A stretch of 64,000 bases of DNA from Misgurnus anguillicaudatus (Eukaryota > Chordata > Actinopteri > Cypriniformes > Cobitidae): assembly GCF_027580225.2 (NCBI RefSeq), contig NC_073359.2, positions 8,174,001-8,238,000 on the forward strand. The letters run 5' to 3'. The translations under genes and the position numbers were made by a program. The number at the start of each line of letters is the position of its first letter. The first letter of the stretch is position 1. The notes beneath the pieces were generated by a model. It did not search any database. It worked only from the letters and a program-made list of their open reading frames with translations, and was not told where the DNA came from. Shown here piece after piece: positions 10,701 through 21,448 of the stretch.

Positions 10701-13700
10701 TTAGAGAAGTTTATAATGTGTTCTTTATGTCTGATTTGTCCAGATGTTAGACTGAATAACATCAAGTCTCCATCAGCTCGTGGGTTTGCGACCAGCAGTG
10801 GTGTATGCGATGGTCGACGGAAGTCAAACATCTCTACACAGGCAGCTGGTCACGTAAACTTTCCCCTTCCCGGGGCTGTAGATGATGAGGAGTGCAGCCG
10901 AGCAGGTCAGTCACACCATTTTAATGACACCTCAATATATATATACATACATATGTAATAAGTAACCACAATAGCTATACAGTAAAATCAGTTAGATTTT
11001 ACAGTTTATAATGTGGTGTTCTTGTCTGGTCTGTCCAGCCGTTAGACAGAATACCATTCTGTCTACGTCAGCTTGTGGGCTCGTGACGGGCAGCAGTGCA
11101 CGAGATGTTCGGCAGAGGTCAAACAGCTCTACACCTGCAGCTAGTCAAGGGAGCATCACCCCTCCAAGGGCTGCAAAAAAGGAGGAGAGGAGAAAGAAAA
11201 AAGCTGGTGAGTCACAACATTATTATGACACCTTAAAGGGATACTACACTTTTTTTTAAATATTCAAATTTTTCAGCTCCCCTATAGTTAAACACTTGAT
11301 TTTTACCATTTTAGAATCCACTCAGCTGATCTCCGGGTCCGGCGGTACCAGTCCCAGCACAGCCTAGCACAATCCACTGAATCCGACCAGACCATTAGCA
11401 TCGCGCTAAAAAATAACCAAAGATTTTCGATATTTTTCCCATTGAAAACTTGACTATTCTGTACTTACATTGTGTACTAAGACCGACAGAAAATTAAAAG
11501 TTGTGATTTGCTAGGCCGATATGGCTAGGAACTATACTCTCATTCTGGCGTAATAATCAATGACTTTGCTTCCATACCATGGCTGCAGGAGGCGCAATAA
11601 TATTACACAGCAGCTGAAAATAGTCCCCTGCTATTGAAAGTTATTAAGGGGATTATTTTCGGGCACAGCGTAATTTAATTGCGCCTCTTGCAGCCATGTT
11701 ACAGCAGCAAAGTCCTTGATTGTTACGCAAGAATGAGAGTATAGAGTATTTAGCTATGCAGGGAAAGAGTTAAGAAATATATTACTGGTATCTGGTGGTA
11801 ACATTACTATTTGTCTTTTCTGTTTCTGTCTTTTAGATAAAAAACCAAAACAGCCAAAGGGAAAGAGCATCCGTGCTTTTTTCCGTAGAACAGTCCAGGC
11901 TATACAGCATGCCTGCTGTATCTGCCAAAATGAGGATGACCTGGAGTCATCTGATTCAGATGATCCTCAGCCAGGTCCATCCAACCTGCTGTCAAGTACC
12001 CGTGAAGATCCAACTGATTTGCAGAAAGGTCCATCTGGACTCAAGCATACGGGTTTTCAAGAACCAGCCTATTGCCTGGCTGGTTCTTTTTCCTTGGAAA
12101 AAACAGAAATCCAAGAAGAGACTGATCGTAACCAAGGTCTATTCGACCCGGCGGAGCTTCGTGCTCAACCCGATCAGGCTTTTTGTAAGCCGGGCCCTTT
12201 CGGCCCGCACGGAGCCCGTGAGCAAGATAGTCCCTTCGGACTTGAGCGAGCGTGCCATGAAGAACCAGCCTATTGCCTGGCTGGTTCATTTTCCTTGGAA
12301 AAAACAGAAATCCAAGAAGAGACTGATCGTAACCAAGGTCTATTTGACCCGGCGGAGCTTCGTGCTCAACCCGATCAGGCTTTTTGTAAGCCGGGCCCTT
12401 TCGGCCCGCACGGAGCCCGTGAGCAAGATAGTCCCTTCGGACTTGAGCGAGCGCGCCATGAAGAACCAGACTATTGCCAGTCTGGTTCATTTACCTTGGA
12501 GACAACAACAGAAATCCAAGAAGAGACTGATCTTGAACAAGGTCCATCCGACCCGGAGCCGCAGGCTCAACCAGATCAGACTTATTGTAAGCCAGGCCCT
12601 TCCAGTCTGCAAAGTGCCCGTGCGCAGAATAAGCCCTTCGGACTCAAGCCAGTGCTCTTTCAAATACCAGGCAGTCCATCGGGCCTGCAGTCAAGTGGCC
12701 ATGACGATTCCCAACCTGCTAGTGAGTTTACTTTTGTTATGTTCTGTTTTTTATTGTCAGCTTTATTTTTCTCTCTTGTCAACTGCTCTTTCCTATTTGT
12801 TTAAACCTGTGCCCAGTGACTCTAATAAGTGTATTTATACACTATATGTTTATGTAATACCTTCCCCTTGTATTCAATATATAATGTGTTATTCGGAAGG
12901 ACTCTTGATTCAGCACAATGACTCTTGAGATTTTCCTTTCATCTTGTCCTGATTTCCAGTGTAAAGAAATATTTAGGGTTTTTTTAATGGTTGTCCTGCT
13001 GTTTCACTCGTACTTGATCCCAAACATTCATCTTGTTTATGATGCTATTAGCTGATTAGCATTGGATGTACTGAACAACTCGCATTACATGAATTTTTAT
13101 TCTGTCTGTTTTATTATAAGCAGCACTGCTATTGAAGACAAAAATTGCCTTATGTTCATTTTGTATTGATTGTTTTTCAGGTGCATTTACCATGCTTTAT
13201 ACACTAGAAAAACAGATAGGAAGAGGTGGCTTTGGTACAGTTCATGAGGGATATCGAAAATCCGATGGCAGAAAGGTAAAACTGCTCTTCATCAAACAGC
13301 ACAATGTGACATAACATATAAATTCATGTTGAGTGTTTTGATCTAAATATGTTTATATCAGTTATAGTTTGATGTGACTTACAAATGATTACTTTCCCTT
13401 ATAGGTCGCCATCAAATTTATTGAGAAGGCGTGGCACTCAATTAGCTTTTTAATGAAAATGGTAAGTTAGCAAGATTTTTAATATATATAAAATTGAGAT
13501 TTCTTTGGCTCTGTTGAAGCACATAAGATGCTCTTTAGGACATATTTCAGATAACATGAACCATCAGGTTTTGTCCATATCACCATGAGGGGGACAAACT
13601 AAATAACACAAACAAAAATCAGTTGTTGAGTAAATACATAAATAATAAGTGTTCATTGTCTACTTAGCTAAACCCAATTCACAATAATAAGCCTATCATT

Positions 13701-15104
13701 TTTTTAAAATTATTTGTTAAAAGTTTAAATAGTTTTAAGCAACGTAACCTCTGAGGAATCATCTGTTGTTAAAACACTGAAAACTTTAAAGAGCATTCAG
13801 CTACACAGGGGAAATTGACAGAGCTCAAGCTGAAACAAGACTTAATATCAGCTTTTCAATAGTTTTAGGATGTTTTTCTCTTTGTCATGTGGATGTATAA
13901 TGACTGATCCACTCTGATGCGGTAATCACAGACATCAGATTCGAAGCAGAACAAACATACAGAAAATTACTCTGCAAATAACTGCAGTTTTATAGTTCAA
14001 ACAGAGATGGCGATAGTGAGGCAAAAGTTAGAGAATGCAGCTGTAATAAATGCATAAATAAAGACCCCACTTTATCTTAGTAAAAGTGCATGAAAATGAT
14101 ATATCTCCACTATTTTCAGCTAACCTCTTTTAATGCTTTTGTACTAGCCTGGACATGCCAAGCCTCTTTGTTCAGAAGTGGCAATAAATCTGATGCTGCT
14201 TCATCCGAAGAAAAGCCCCTACATTGTGGAAATGTTGGACTGGTTTGAAGAGGAAAATCAGTTCATCATCGTTTTTGAGTTTCCTCATCCCTGCATGAAT
14301 CTTCTTGAGTTTGTCCAGAGGAATGGAGGTCCTCTGTCAGAAGTCCAGGCACGTCAATTAATGCGCCAAGCATTGCTCGCCTGTATACACTGCATTGACA
14401 GTGGTGTCTTTCACGGAGATTTAAAACTCGACAACATGCTGGTCAACACAGACACGATGGAGCTGAAATTGATAGACTTTGGACTCAGCAAACTTGTGAA
14501 AGATTGTGAGAGACCAGGCGAACCATTTAGTGGTGAGTTGACTTTCTGTATTGTTTTCTTGGAAGCACACTACTGAAGTTTATAATTACATTTACTTTTG
14601 AATAATGAAATATTTTCTAACCTTTTGTTTATGTTACAGGGCTATATTTTGCTGATGAACAGACGAGACATGCTTTGGCTATTTTAATGTTCAAAATGTT
14701 GCATGGACAAATGTTTAGAGGCAGAACCACTGATGGCACTGCTATGATATCCAAAGGTAAGAGAATGGCACTAACAATCAATTCATTGTTAAACGCAAGC
14801 AAAGCTTCTGTACAATCATGGAAAGTTGTAACCTGATGCAATTTTCTAAGTTTTAATTCGAAGAAATTGCTACTTAAACTTCAAAATGTCAACATTGATT
14901 AATGTTTCTGTATAGTACATAATTCAGAAGCTTATATAAGATTGTATGTATATTTGCCAAAACCTAAATGTCTAATTAATGCTCTTGCCTACACTTGCGA
15001 ATACAGAGTGTCAAGACTTGATGTCTCTGTGCCTGGACTTCCATGAAGAAAAGAGGCCAACATTGAGAGAATTCTTACAACATAAATGGTTCGATGAGGA
15101 ATAA
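7722..15104 (+). CDS. PIM-related serine/threonine kinase, 11 exons, 788 aa (copy A)
   Basis: Exons, joined: 7722-7800, 9117-9275, 10063-10224, 10744-10905, 11039-11206, 11837-12721, 13181-13275, 13405-13461, 14148-14532, 14640-14756, 15007-15104. All introns are GT-AG and the joined length is 2367 nt without a stop, which validates the model. Residues 27-243 are four repeated modules. Residues 244-538 are a repeat-rich linker starting with a basic, Cys-containing stretch (FFRRTVQAIQHACCICQ). Residues 544-786 are a PIM-like kinase domain. Visible motifs are GRGGFGTVHEG (552-562), Lys574 of VAIK, a likely helix-C Glu599, the PIM-type E-x-P hinge (EFPHP), HGD (678-680) and DFG (699-701). The PPEW/APE segment and the usual DVWSLG are missing, so phosphotransfer is doubtful. 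The product is expected to be cytosolic or nuclear, as for PIM kinases. The ATG was chosen because it follows the TATA box and opens the phase-consistent frame. Confidence 0.9.
8444..8830. mobile_element. MITE in intron 1 (TTAAAGGTGCAGTGTGTAA)
   Basis: The left end ttaaaggtgcagtgtgtaa and the right end ttacacactgcacctttaa are near-perfect inverted repeats 387 bp apart. It is shared with copy B (43627-44012). The terminal TTAA could be part of the repeat or a TTAA target duplication. Confidence 0.8.
9438..9965. mobile_element. 528-bp foldback DNA element, copy A only (intron 2)
   Basis: Long inverted repeats begin caacctgatctcacg and end in the near complement, with repeated ccgtggcattctcacg motifs. 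A perfect 8-bp direct repeat ATATATAA flanks it (9430-9437, 9966-9973). Copy B has a single uninterrupted ATATATAA near 47078, an empty site. The insertion is therefore younger than the duplication. The 8-bp duplication suggests hAT-type transposition, but the family is not certain. Confidence 0.88.
10299..10512. mobile_element. Nonautonomous hAT element (214 bp) in intron 3
   Basis: Termini cagtgcttcccaatcctgg / ccaggattgggaaacactg are flanked by the 8-bp repeat CTGTAGAT (10291-10298, 10513-10520). It is also present in copy B. Confidence 0.88.
11235..11745. mobile_element. MITE with internal palindrome in intron 5
   Basis: Starts ttaaagggatactacact, related to the reverse copy at 2478-2779. 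Its right half contains a long inverted repeat: atactctcattctggcgtaa with ggctgcaggaggcgcaat (11534-11600) complements 11675-11743. Both copies contain it. The right border is estimated from the end of the palindrome. Confidence 0.6.
12061..12663 (+). repeat. 201-bp coding repeats in exon 6 (copy A)
   Basis: Units start at 12061, 12262 and 12463. The first two are nearly identical at both DNA and protein level (EPAYCLAGSFSLEKTEIQEE ... CKPGPFGPHGAR). The third is clearly diverged (EPDYCQSGSFTLETTTEIQE). Each unit encodes 67 residues rich in Glu, Gln, Pro and Gly with paired cysteines. The low divergence between units 1 and 2 implies recent amplification or gene conversion. Long ORFs in two other frames through this exon are by-products of a stop-poor repeat. 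Confidence 0.9.
13181..15104 (+). other. Kinase-domain exons 7-11 of gene A
   Basis: Exon 7 carries the glycine-rich loop, exon 8 the VAIK lysine, and exon 9 helix C through DFG. Exon 10 matches the helix F region (ALAILMFKMLHG) and exon 11 the C-terminal lobe (ECQDLMSLCLDFHEEKRPTLREFL), ending in TAA at 15102-15104. Only 107 bp separate exons 9 and 10, leaving no room for a hidden exon to supply the missing PPEW/APE segment. The intron 8 sequence is also conserved in the minus-strand pseudogene. Confidence 0.85.
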
Positions 15105-18100
15105 AGGTCAGGAGCAGATCATATTTTTCAGAAATTTTATGCATTAGGTCATCAAAGACAGACCCTTTCAAAGGAAAGAAAACTAAAGTAAAATGCTAAA
15201 TACAAAGTTCTTTACATTTCTTGATTTAGCAGATCCACAAATTGACTCCAGCGATTGAGAAGAGAGACAGAAGAGACAGAAGAGAAAAAATACAACAGAA
15301 TTATTAAATAAATGTATTCATTATCAAAGCACAGAGTCGTTGTATAAACCAAAAGATAAAGTGAGGAAGAAGTAAAGAAGTAGTATACAAATTTGTCCTA
15401 TCTGCATGCTTTTATGCATTGCACTGTTGGTAATTTATTGGCTGATTAGTGGAGGTGTTATTAAAAAAAGTGTTTTGTAAGTATAGTTGTTAGTTAGATG
15501 ATAATTGGTAGAATTCACAAATAAATTAAAGTTGATTTACAAATGAAAATATTCTTTAAAAAAAAGTAAGTAATGCAGCTCACAGTACTGTAATGTGTAT
15601 GGACAAATTCTATGTAACACCCACTTTCATTGTGTTACACCCATTATGATACTGCCGTTTATTATTATCAAATTAGTATATCTATACACTTTAACTTAGT
15701 TATTACTACTAAGTGGGAGTCAATCCTCGTTGTTTTAGTACGCTAAGCATTTTACAATCTTCTGTTCGGTCCTCCTTCTAAATGTAATTGTAAAGCAAAA
15801 TGTGATTGGTTGAAGCTAGAACGTGTCTCATTGGTCAATGCAATGCGGAAGCTACGCCAATTGGCTGTAGTAGACCGTAGTGATGAACTGCTAACAAAAG
15901 TTAAAGTAACAAAGTATTTTCATTTTTCTGTCCCTTTTACATTTAGTGATCAAAAGTACATCCATTTAGATAAGAAGCAAATTTTAAATTTTATTTTATA
16001 ATGAAATATTATAATATAGTTTAACTTGCACAATGCCTACCGCACCAGAGTTCATTTGACACCAGTAAGTATGGTTTATTTGGCTAGTGTGATCGTTCAG
16101 TGCTGTAACAGGGTATGGTACACTTAAGTGTATGCTGGTATGCTTTGCAGAGGTGGTCTCTGGCAAGGTCCATTTTGATTCAGAAGAGGCGCATAATGCG
16201 CATGATTTCAACAACAGCTAATAAGTCATACATTTTTAATTACGATTAAATCCATCACACATATCTTCACGTTTTCTTCAAAACAATCACATCTTGTACA
16301 TGTAGTGTAGTGTGAGTGCAGACCAGCAAGGGAGTGGGGACGATTGCACTACGCTTCGTCCCAGTCAAGCATAATGTAAGTGCCCCCCAAAATGTTTGTG
16401 TGTCACAAAATAAGTCACAGAGCAAATGATATTCAATCACATTTCACTCTAAAATTTTTGATCAGGTTGGGATGTCTGCCAACGTGATGCCTTGCCAGTC
16501 TTGGCGTGTTGAAGTCTCTCACAGATGGTCCAGAAGTCAATCTTAGCTTTCATTAGTAATTAACTGCACAAGAGGCTGTTTGACCAACACGCACCTGTCA
16601 GTTGCCTTTGTTTAGCGTGTCATTTTGGGGGGTTGAAAAAATAGAGCTCATCTAAGAATTCAGACCCTTTACTCAGTAGTAAGTTGAAGCAGCAGTTACA
16701 GCCTCAGGTCTGACAAACAAATCCAGTTGTTGCAAAGCTTGCTGCGTAACCAAACTGATCAGAAGCACCATTTACTTCAATATTATTTTTTCCTACTATG
16801 GAAGTAAATGGTGCTTCTGATCAGTTTGGTTACAAACATTATTCAAAATATATTCCTTTGTGTTCGTCAGAACCCTTTAAGATGTGAAAACATCTCATCA
16901 ACCATCAAGAGAAATGGGAGATAAACTTAAGCAAAATTTCAGGTGTTGTTGTAAAGGGTCTGAATGCATTTGTAAAAGTTTTTAAAATTCTGTTTTCATT
17001 TTTTCATGGTGTAAATATCAACAATTGTTCATGCAACAACATAAAATTGAAAAATGAAGGTGGTCTGAATGCACTGTGACTGTAGATGTCAGTCAAGATC
17101 TGAAGCTCATTGTCACTTTTATAAACACAACAGCTGTCTTCCTTCATCAGACAGCTATGCTATGTTTCTAGTCAGACTATTAAAGAACACAGATCTTGCC
17201 CTTATGTGCAATAAGATTTTTTATTTTTTTGCTGCAGCATTGACAATGAAATAACTTGTGGTTTGTTTTTCCTCTTTAGATGCTACAGTACAGTATGAGG
17301 GTAAGGTAAACTAACAACAAAATTCATATTTGCAGTTTTCCTTGAATAAAAGGTTTTCTTTTCAGATGAATAAAATGATTTTTAAAAATGATTTTGTTTT
17401 CATCTTTTATGTTTTTATTCTTTGGAATATTCCACTTCTGCACAACTATTGAGCAATTTTAACAGCTTCTTTCATGATTATTTAGAAATGGTAGGCACGT
17501 GCCATCTTATTTGTTCACATTCAAACTTTACCTACTTCAGGTGTTTAGTATTATGAATAGGGTTGTACTGTCAGTTATGTTCAGATAGTTGCATTCATAT
17601 GATAATTGCACTGAAAACATGACGTATTTATCGTAAATCATTTTTATTGGAATGTGAAGTAAAAATCTATATTCAGTGTTAAAAATAGGAATGTGAAACG
17701 CATCGCGATATCGACTTTGATTTAATTTGCAAAATCAAAATGTAAGTCAATGTTAATTCAACCTTGAAGTTGATTTACCGTTATGCTGGCTGGGAATGTC
17801 CTGCTGGAATAGTGAATGGATTTATTATTTTTATAAGGTGAAAAAGCTAAATTTTCACAACAGGAGTATTGACCAGATGCAAAGATACTGAAGAAGAAGA
17901 ATAATGGGCGCCTCTCAGTAAAGCAAGGACACCTGGGATTAAACTCGTAACTATTGAAAATTCTTAAGGAAAAACTGAAACTGATCTAGAAATTAATATG
18001 AGAATAACAACCCTTGAGAATTGATTAATTGACGAACTAAAATATTTTGAACAAAAACATAAAATTTAATTTAGCCTATCGATTAATATATAACACAGTT

Positions 18101-18150
18101 TGCTACCACAATGTGAATACGCTTTGATAAAACAAATTCTATGCAAAATC
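15105..18150. other. 3' flank of kinase gene A, no further gene seen
   Basis: An AATAAA polyadenylation signal lies at 15307-15312. Around 15800-15870 are several CCAAT-box-like ATTGG/CCAAT sequences, including ccaattggc. The open reading frame there (63 codons) is shared with copy B but has no recognisable domain. A foldback repeat occupies roughly 16655-17090. The block 17866-18050 differs completely from copy B at 55190-55340. Confidence 0.5.
16747..16840. repeat. Foldback hairpin
   Basis: aaccaaactgatcagaagca is followed after a short loop by its complement tgcttctgatcagtttggtt. This lies within a larger repeat whose ends both contain a cagaccctttac / gtaaagggtctg pair (about 16660-16970). 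Also in copy B (54087-54170). Confidence 0.7.
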
Positions 18151-18936
18151 CGATACTTATAATACAGAAATTTAGCTGAAGTTTGTATAATAGCAACCAA
18201 AGAACACAAGCGCCCTCAAGCGGTCATTTTAAGAACAACACCTGGCGCGTTCAGCCTTCGGTGGAGTTAATTTTATCTCAAGAGATTGAAATAATGAATG
18301 ACATAATGTACTGTTCACTGCATATTTTACTTGTGTTTTGGATTAAATTGTGTTGTGTTTAGAAGTTAAAAAATATTAAAATGAACTAACCCTGAATTTT
18401 TTCTTGCAGTGTATATAATGGGTATTAAAGTTCACCCAAAAATGAAAATTTTGTCATTATTTTCGCATTGTCATGTTCTTCCAAACCTGAATGAGATTTT
18501 TAGATGAACACAAAAGAAGATATTTTGATAAATGATGGTAAGCACACAGCTGATATGAACCATTGACTTAATCAAATTAATTACAAATTTTACACCTGAA
18601 AGACTGCAATTCACACTCCTCAGTTTCCTGTGAGATCTGTACAGATGTGTACAATACACAAACCACCCCATGTCTTAAGGAGTAACAGTTTAAAACACAA
18701 CTTTTAGCTTTTGTTTCCTTTTCACCATCATCCTTACACCATCATCCAAGCCACATTTAAAATGCATTTTGAAGTCTAGAAGCCTGTTTCACCAAATAAC
18801 TTCATAAGGAGAGAAGTCATATTTTTTATTCCAAATAGCATGCAACTTCAAAATGTAGTCAAAAGAATTGGGTTATATATTTGTTTTTTATTAATTTCCA
18901 ATTGCAAATATATTAATTTCCAATTGCAAATATATA

Positions 18937-18939
<3 letters not shown>

Positions 18940-19013
<74 letters not shown>
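18940..19013. repeat. (TA)n microsatellite
   Basis: An uninterrupted run of TA dinucleotides of about 74 bases. The tyrosine/isoleucine ORF across it is an artefact. Copy B has only short TA runs here, used as the hAT target at 56143-56150. Confidence 0.95.
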
Positions 19014-19015
<2 letters not shown>

Positions 19016-19133
19016 AAGTCAATGGGAAGTCTGGGGCACGTTCAATGTCACACCGGTGCACAACGTTTTGCTACGGTTTCCGGGTTGAACGACATGTTTC
19101 CTGGAAACGGTGTGCAACGGAATGCAACAGGTT

Positions 19134-19393
19134 TAATGCTGCGTTCCAGGCAGGCTTTTAAACTCGTGAGTTACGACTTCAAAACCACGACTCACGACCC
19201 TATGCGTTCCAGGCAGCCTGTAACTCGTGTTTTTACAACCTTCTACCGGTGAAAGTGCACTGGAACGGCAGTCAAACCCGTGACTTCCCACCCGTGAACT
19301 CGTACTAGATCGATGTACTCCCAGTTCAGAGTCGTAAGTCGTGGTTTTGAACTCGTGAGTTACGGGTTACCGGTTGCCTGGAACGCAGCATTA
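19134..19393. mobile_element. 260-bp MITE (TAATGCTGCGTTCCAGGCA)
   Basis: The left terminus taatgctgcgttccaggca and the right terminus tgcctggaacgcagcatta are inverted repeats. Internal repeats include gttccaggcag and ctcgtgagttacg. It is nested inside the 19035-20232 insertion. The exact target duplication is unclear. Confidence 0.75.
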
Positions 19394-19690
19394 GAAGCGT
19401 TTTCTCTTGTTTGATGGGTGTGTCAGAAATGTCGGCCCAATCAGCGGCAAGATGTATAAAACCACGCGGTAGTAAAGAGACAGCTCGCTCAATGGGTTCA
19501 AGTTGGAATGTTGTCTTTCATTCTGGACGGGAAGGTCAGTGACTGTAACATTGAGGGTCTTTTACAGTATGAAACACACATTTATAACGATTTCATCAGG
19601 CTTCAGAAACATTTAAAAAAGAACACACAGAATGGCCTCTCAGCTACCGTAGTTGCAACTCTTACGTCATCACAACAGGGCGTTCAACGC

Positions 19691-20166
19691 ATAGATATGT
19701 ATAAAGGCTAGATGGCTCGTCCGCGCTGCTGGCCAATTGAGTGCAACGTCCGCATTTTGGCGGCCATCTTGCGACGGGGCGCTCGCTCACTCGTGGCATT
19801 GAGTTTTAGTGATGCAGGTACTTTTGGGTGGCCATAGCTTGCTTAATTTTTTACCGATTTTCAGACGGTTTGGTTTGTTATAAACGTCAAAGATGTACCT
19901 ATGACACTGCATACCTATACTAAAAATAAAAAATAAATTCATGAAACATGTTAAAGCATCCAGAATTATAGCCACGTTAATAACGTTTGTAAAAACCCAA
20001 ACCGTTTGAAAATCGGTAGAAAATTGAGCAAGTTATGGTCATTTAAAAGTACCTGCACCATTAAACTCAATGCTACGAGTGAGCGAGCGCCCTGTCCTAA
20101 GATGGCCGCCAGGTGATGCCGTTAGGGACTCCGCCTTGAGCCATCTAGCCTTTATACATATCTATG
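19691..20166. mobile_element. Mutator-like foldback element with 9-bp TSD
   Basis: Terminal inverted repeats of well over 100 bp start atagatatgtataaaggc and end gcctttatacatatctat. Arms share gctagatggctc, gcgctcgctcactcgt and the central accgattttc region. A perfect 9-bp direct repeat GTTCAACGC flanks it (19682-19690, 20167-20175). Long terminal repeats with a 9-bp duplication are characteristic of Mutator-like elements. No transposase is encoded. Confidence 0.8.
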
Positions 20167-20385
20167 GTTCAACGCATCACCGTTGCTGTTTAATAAACGT
20201 TGTGCAACGTTTTGTCGGGGCTGAACGCAGCCCTGGTTTGTTTTTCCCCAAAAAGGGGCGGTGACGAAATTTACAGTCAAGTTCCCGGATGTGCCAGTAG
20301 TCCGTATACAAGATAAACATTCAATTCATTAATTTCTAAATAACATGCCATAGCCTATATATTTTAATAATTATGCATTTATACT

Positions 20386-21330
20386 GTATCCATTCATAGG
20401 TCTTAAACTGCAAAACATTATAGCAAAAAAAAACTTACATTTCACCCTAAAGGTACTACTTTTATTGTAGTTATAAGTAAAGTTCGTTTTTATGTCAAAA
20501 AAATAACTTAATTTAGTCACGACTTAATGCGGAAATGGTAATGCAGCAACACGTGTATGACGTGTCTTGTGGTAAAACTGCCGACCAATGGGATATCTGG
20601 ATCCAACCCCGCCCCCTGGATGTCGTGTTCTGCAGTGAGGCGCTACTTGATTTTGGACGCAGCCACAACAAATCAGTTCATCTGAATGGAAACTCTGAGG
20701 AACAGAAATTTGATAGGTGGCTAAGTTAATTTTTTTTTCAATATTTATTTTGCACAGTCTAGAAATGTAAGCGTGTGTAAAATATAATTTGTCAATATAA
20801 GTTATTGTTGTTGTTCCCGTTGCCTAGCAACATCGTTATGAAGCTTTTTTTTTATTATTATTATTATTATTATTTTTTTTTTTTTTAATTATTTTTTATT
20901 TTTTTTTTTTTATTTTTTTTTTTTTATTATTATTTTATTTTTATTTTTTTAAATATTTTATATATATATATATATATATTTTATTATTATTATTATTATT
21001 ATTTTTTTTTTTTTATTATTTTTTATTTTTTTTATAATTTTTTATTATTTTTTATTTTTTATTTTGTATCCATTCATAGGTCTTAAACTGCAAAACATTA
21101 TAGCAAAAAAAACCTTACATTTCACCCTAAAGGTACTACTTTTATTGTAGTCATAAGTAAAGTTCGTTTTTATGTCAAAAGAATAACTTATTTAGTTACG
21201 ACTTAATGCGGAAATGGTAATACAGCAACACGTGTATGACGTGTCTTGTGGTGAAACTGCCGACCAATGGGATCTCTGGATCCAGCTCCGCCCCTGGATG
21301 TCGTGTTCTGCTGCAGTGAGGCACTACTGG
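20386..21330 (+). repeat. Direct duplication around T-rich low-complexity DNA (copy A)
   Basis: About 260 bp at 20386-20645 (gtatccattcataggtctta ... gtcgtgttctgcagtgaggc) recurs at 21066-21330 with a few changes. The two lie on either side of a T/A-rich run (20847-21065, mostly TTTTATTATT). Copy B has one copy of this block (about 58911-59240). The duplication is a local event in copy A. Confidence 0.85.
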
Positions 21331-21448
21331 GAAATATTGTTAATATTGTACGCTGTGATCTGCTGCTACTAAACACTGCTGATCAAAGTGCCATAAAAAT
21401 CTGAGATTTCTTTGGCTTTCAAATATGTCATGTTATTCAACTGTTTAA

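Larger units (their letters stand above)
9117..11206 (+). repeat. Four tandemly duplicated phase-1 exons (exons 2-5, copy A)
   Basis: Exons at 9117-9275, 10063-10224, 10744-10905 and 11039-11206 encode homologous 53-56 residue modules. All begin and end in phase 1. The consensus is VRQNTILSxSAxGLVTxSS, then RR-N-STPAA and, in the first three, LPGAVxDDEE. Flanking intron sequence is also repeated: agttagatttt...agaagtttataa before the acceptor, and GTCAGTCAC with ATGACACCT after the donor. The duplicated block was therefore exon plus flanks. Exon 1 ends with the same LPGAV-acidic motif. Function unknown. Confidence 0.88.
19035..20232. mobile_element. 1.2-kb insertion private to copy A with two nested elements
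   Basis: Copy B reads continuously gaagtctggtttgttttt near 58760. Copy A is interrupted after CTGG (19031-19034) and resumes with CTGG (20233-20236). The ends ggggcacgttca and tgaacgcagccc are imperfect inverted repeats. Inside are a smaller inverted-repeat element (19134-19393) and a Mutator-like foldback (19691-20166). The superfamily of the outer element is uncertain. Confidence 0.75.

Noticed and set aside
12041..12490. 149-codon antisense ORF over the exon 6 repeats (and 49369-49818)
   Set aside because: Antisense shadow of the repeat units, with no promoter or domain.
11873..12928. 351-codon forward ORF in an alternative frame of exon 6 (and its copy at 49201-50256)
   Set aside because: It crosses the exon 6 donor and lacks splice support. 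Its length comes from stop-poor 201-bp repeats. The phase-consistent frame is the one joining DDSQPA to the kinase exon.
15810..16001. 63-codon ORF conserved in both copies downstream of the kinase
   Set aside because: Conservation is expected from the recent duplication, and there is no domain, splice signal or codon pattern to support coding. The CCAAT-like cluster may instead be regulatory.
18840..19088. Tyr/Ile-repeat ORF
   Set aside because: Translation of a (TA)n microsatellite.
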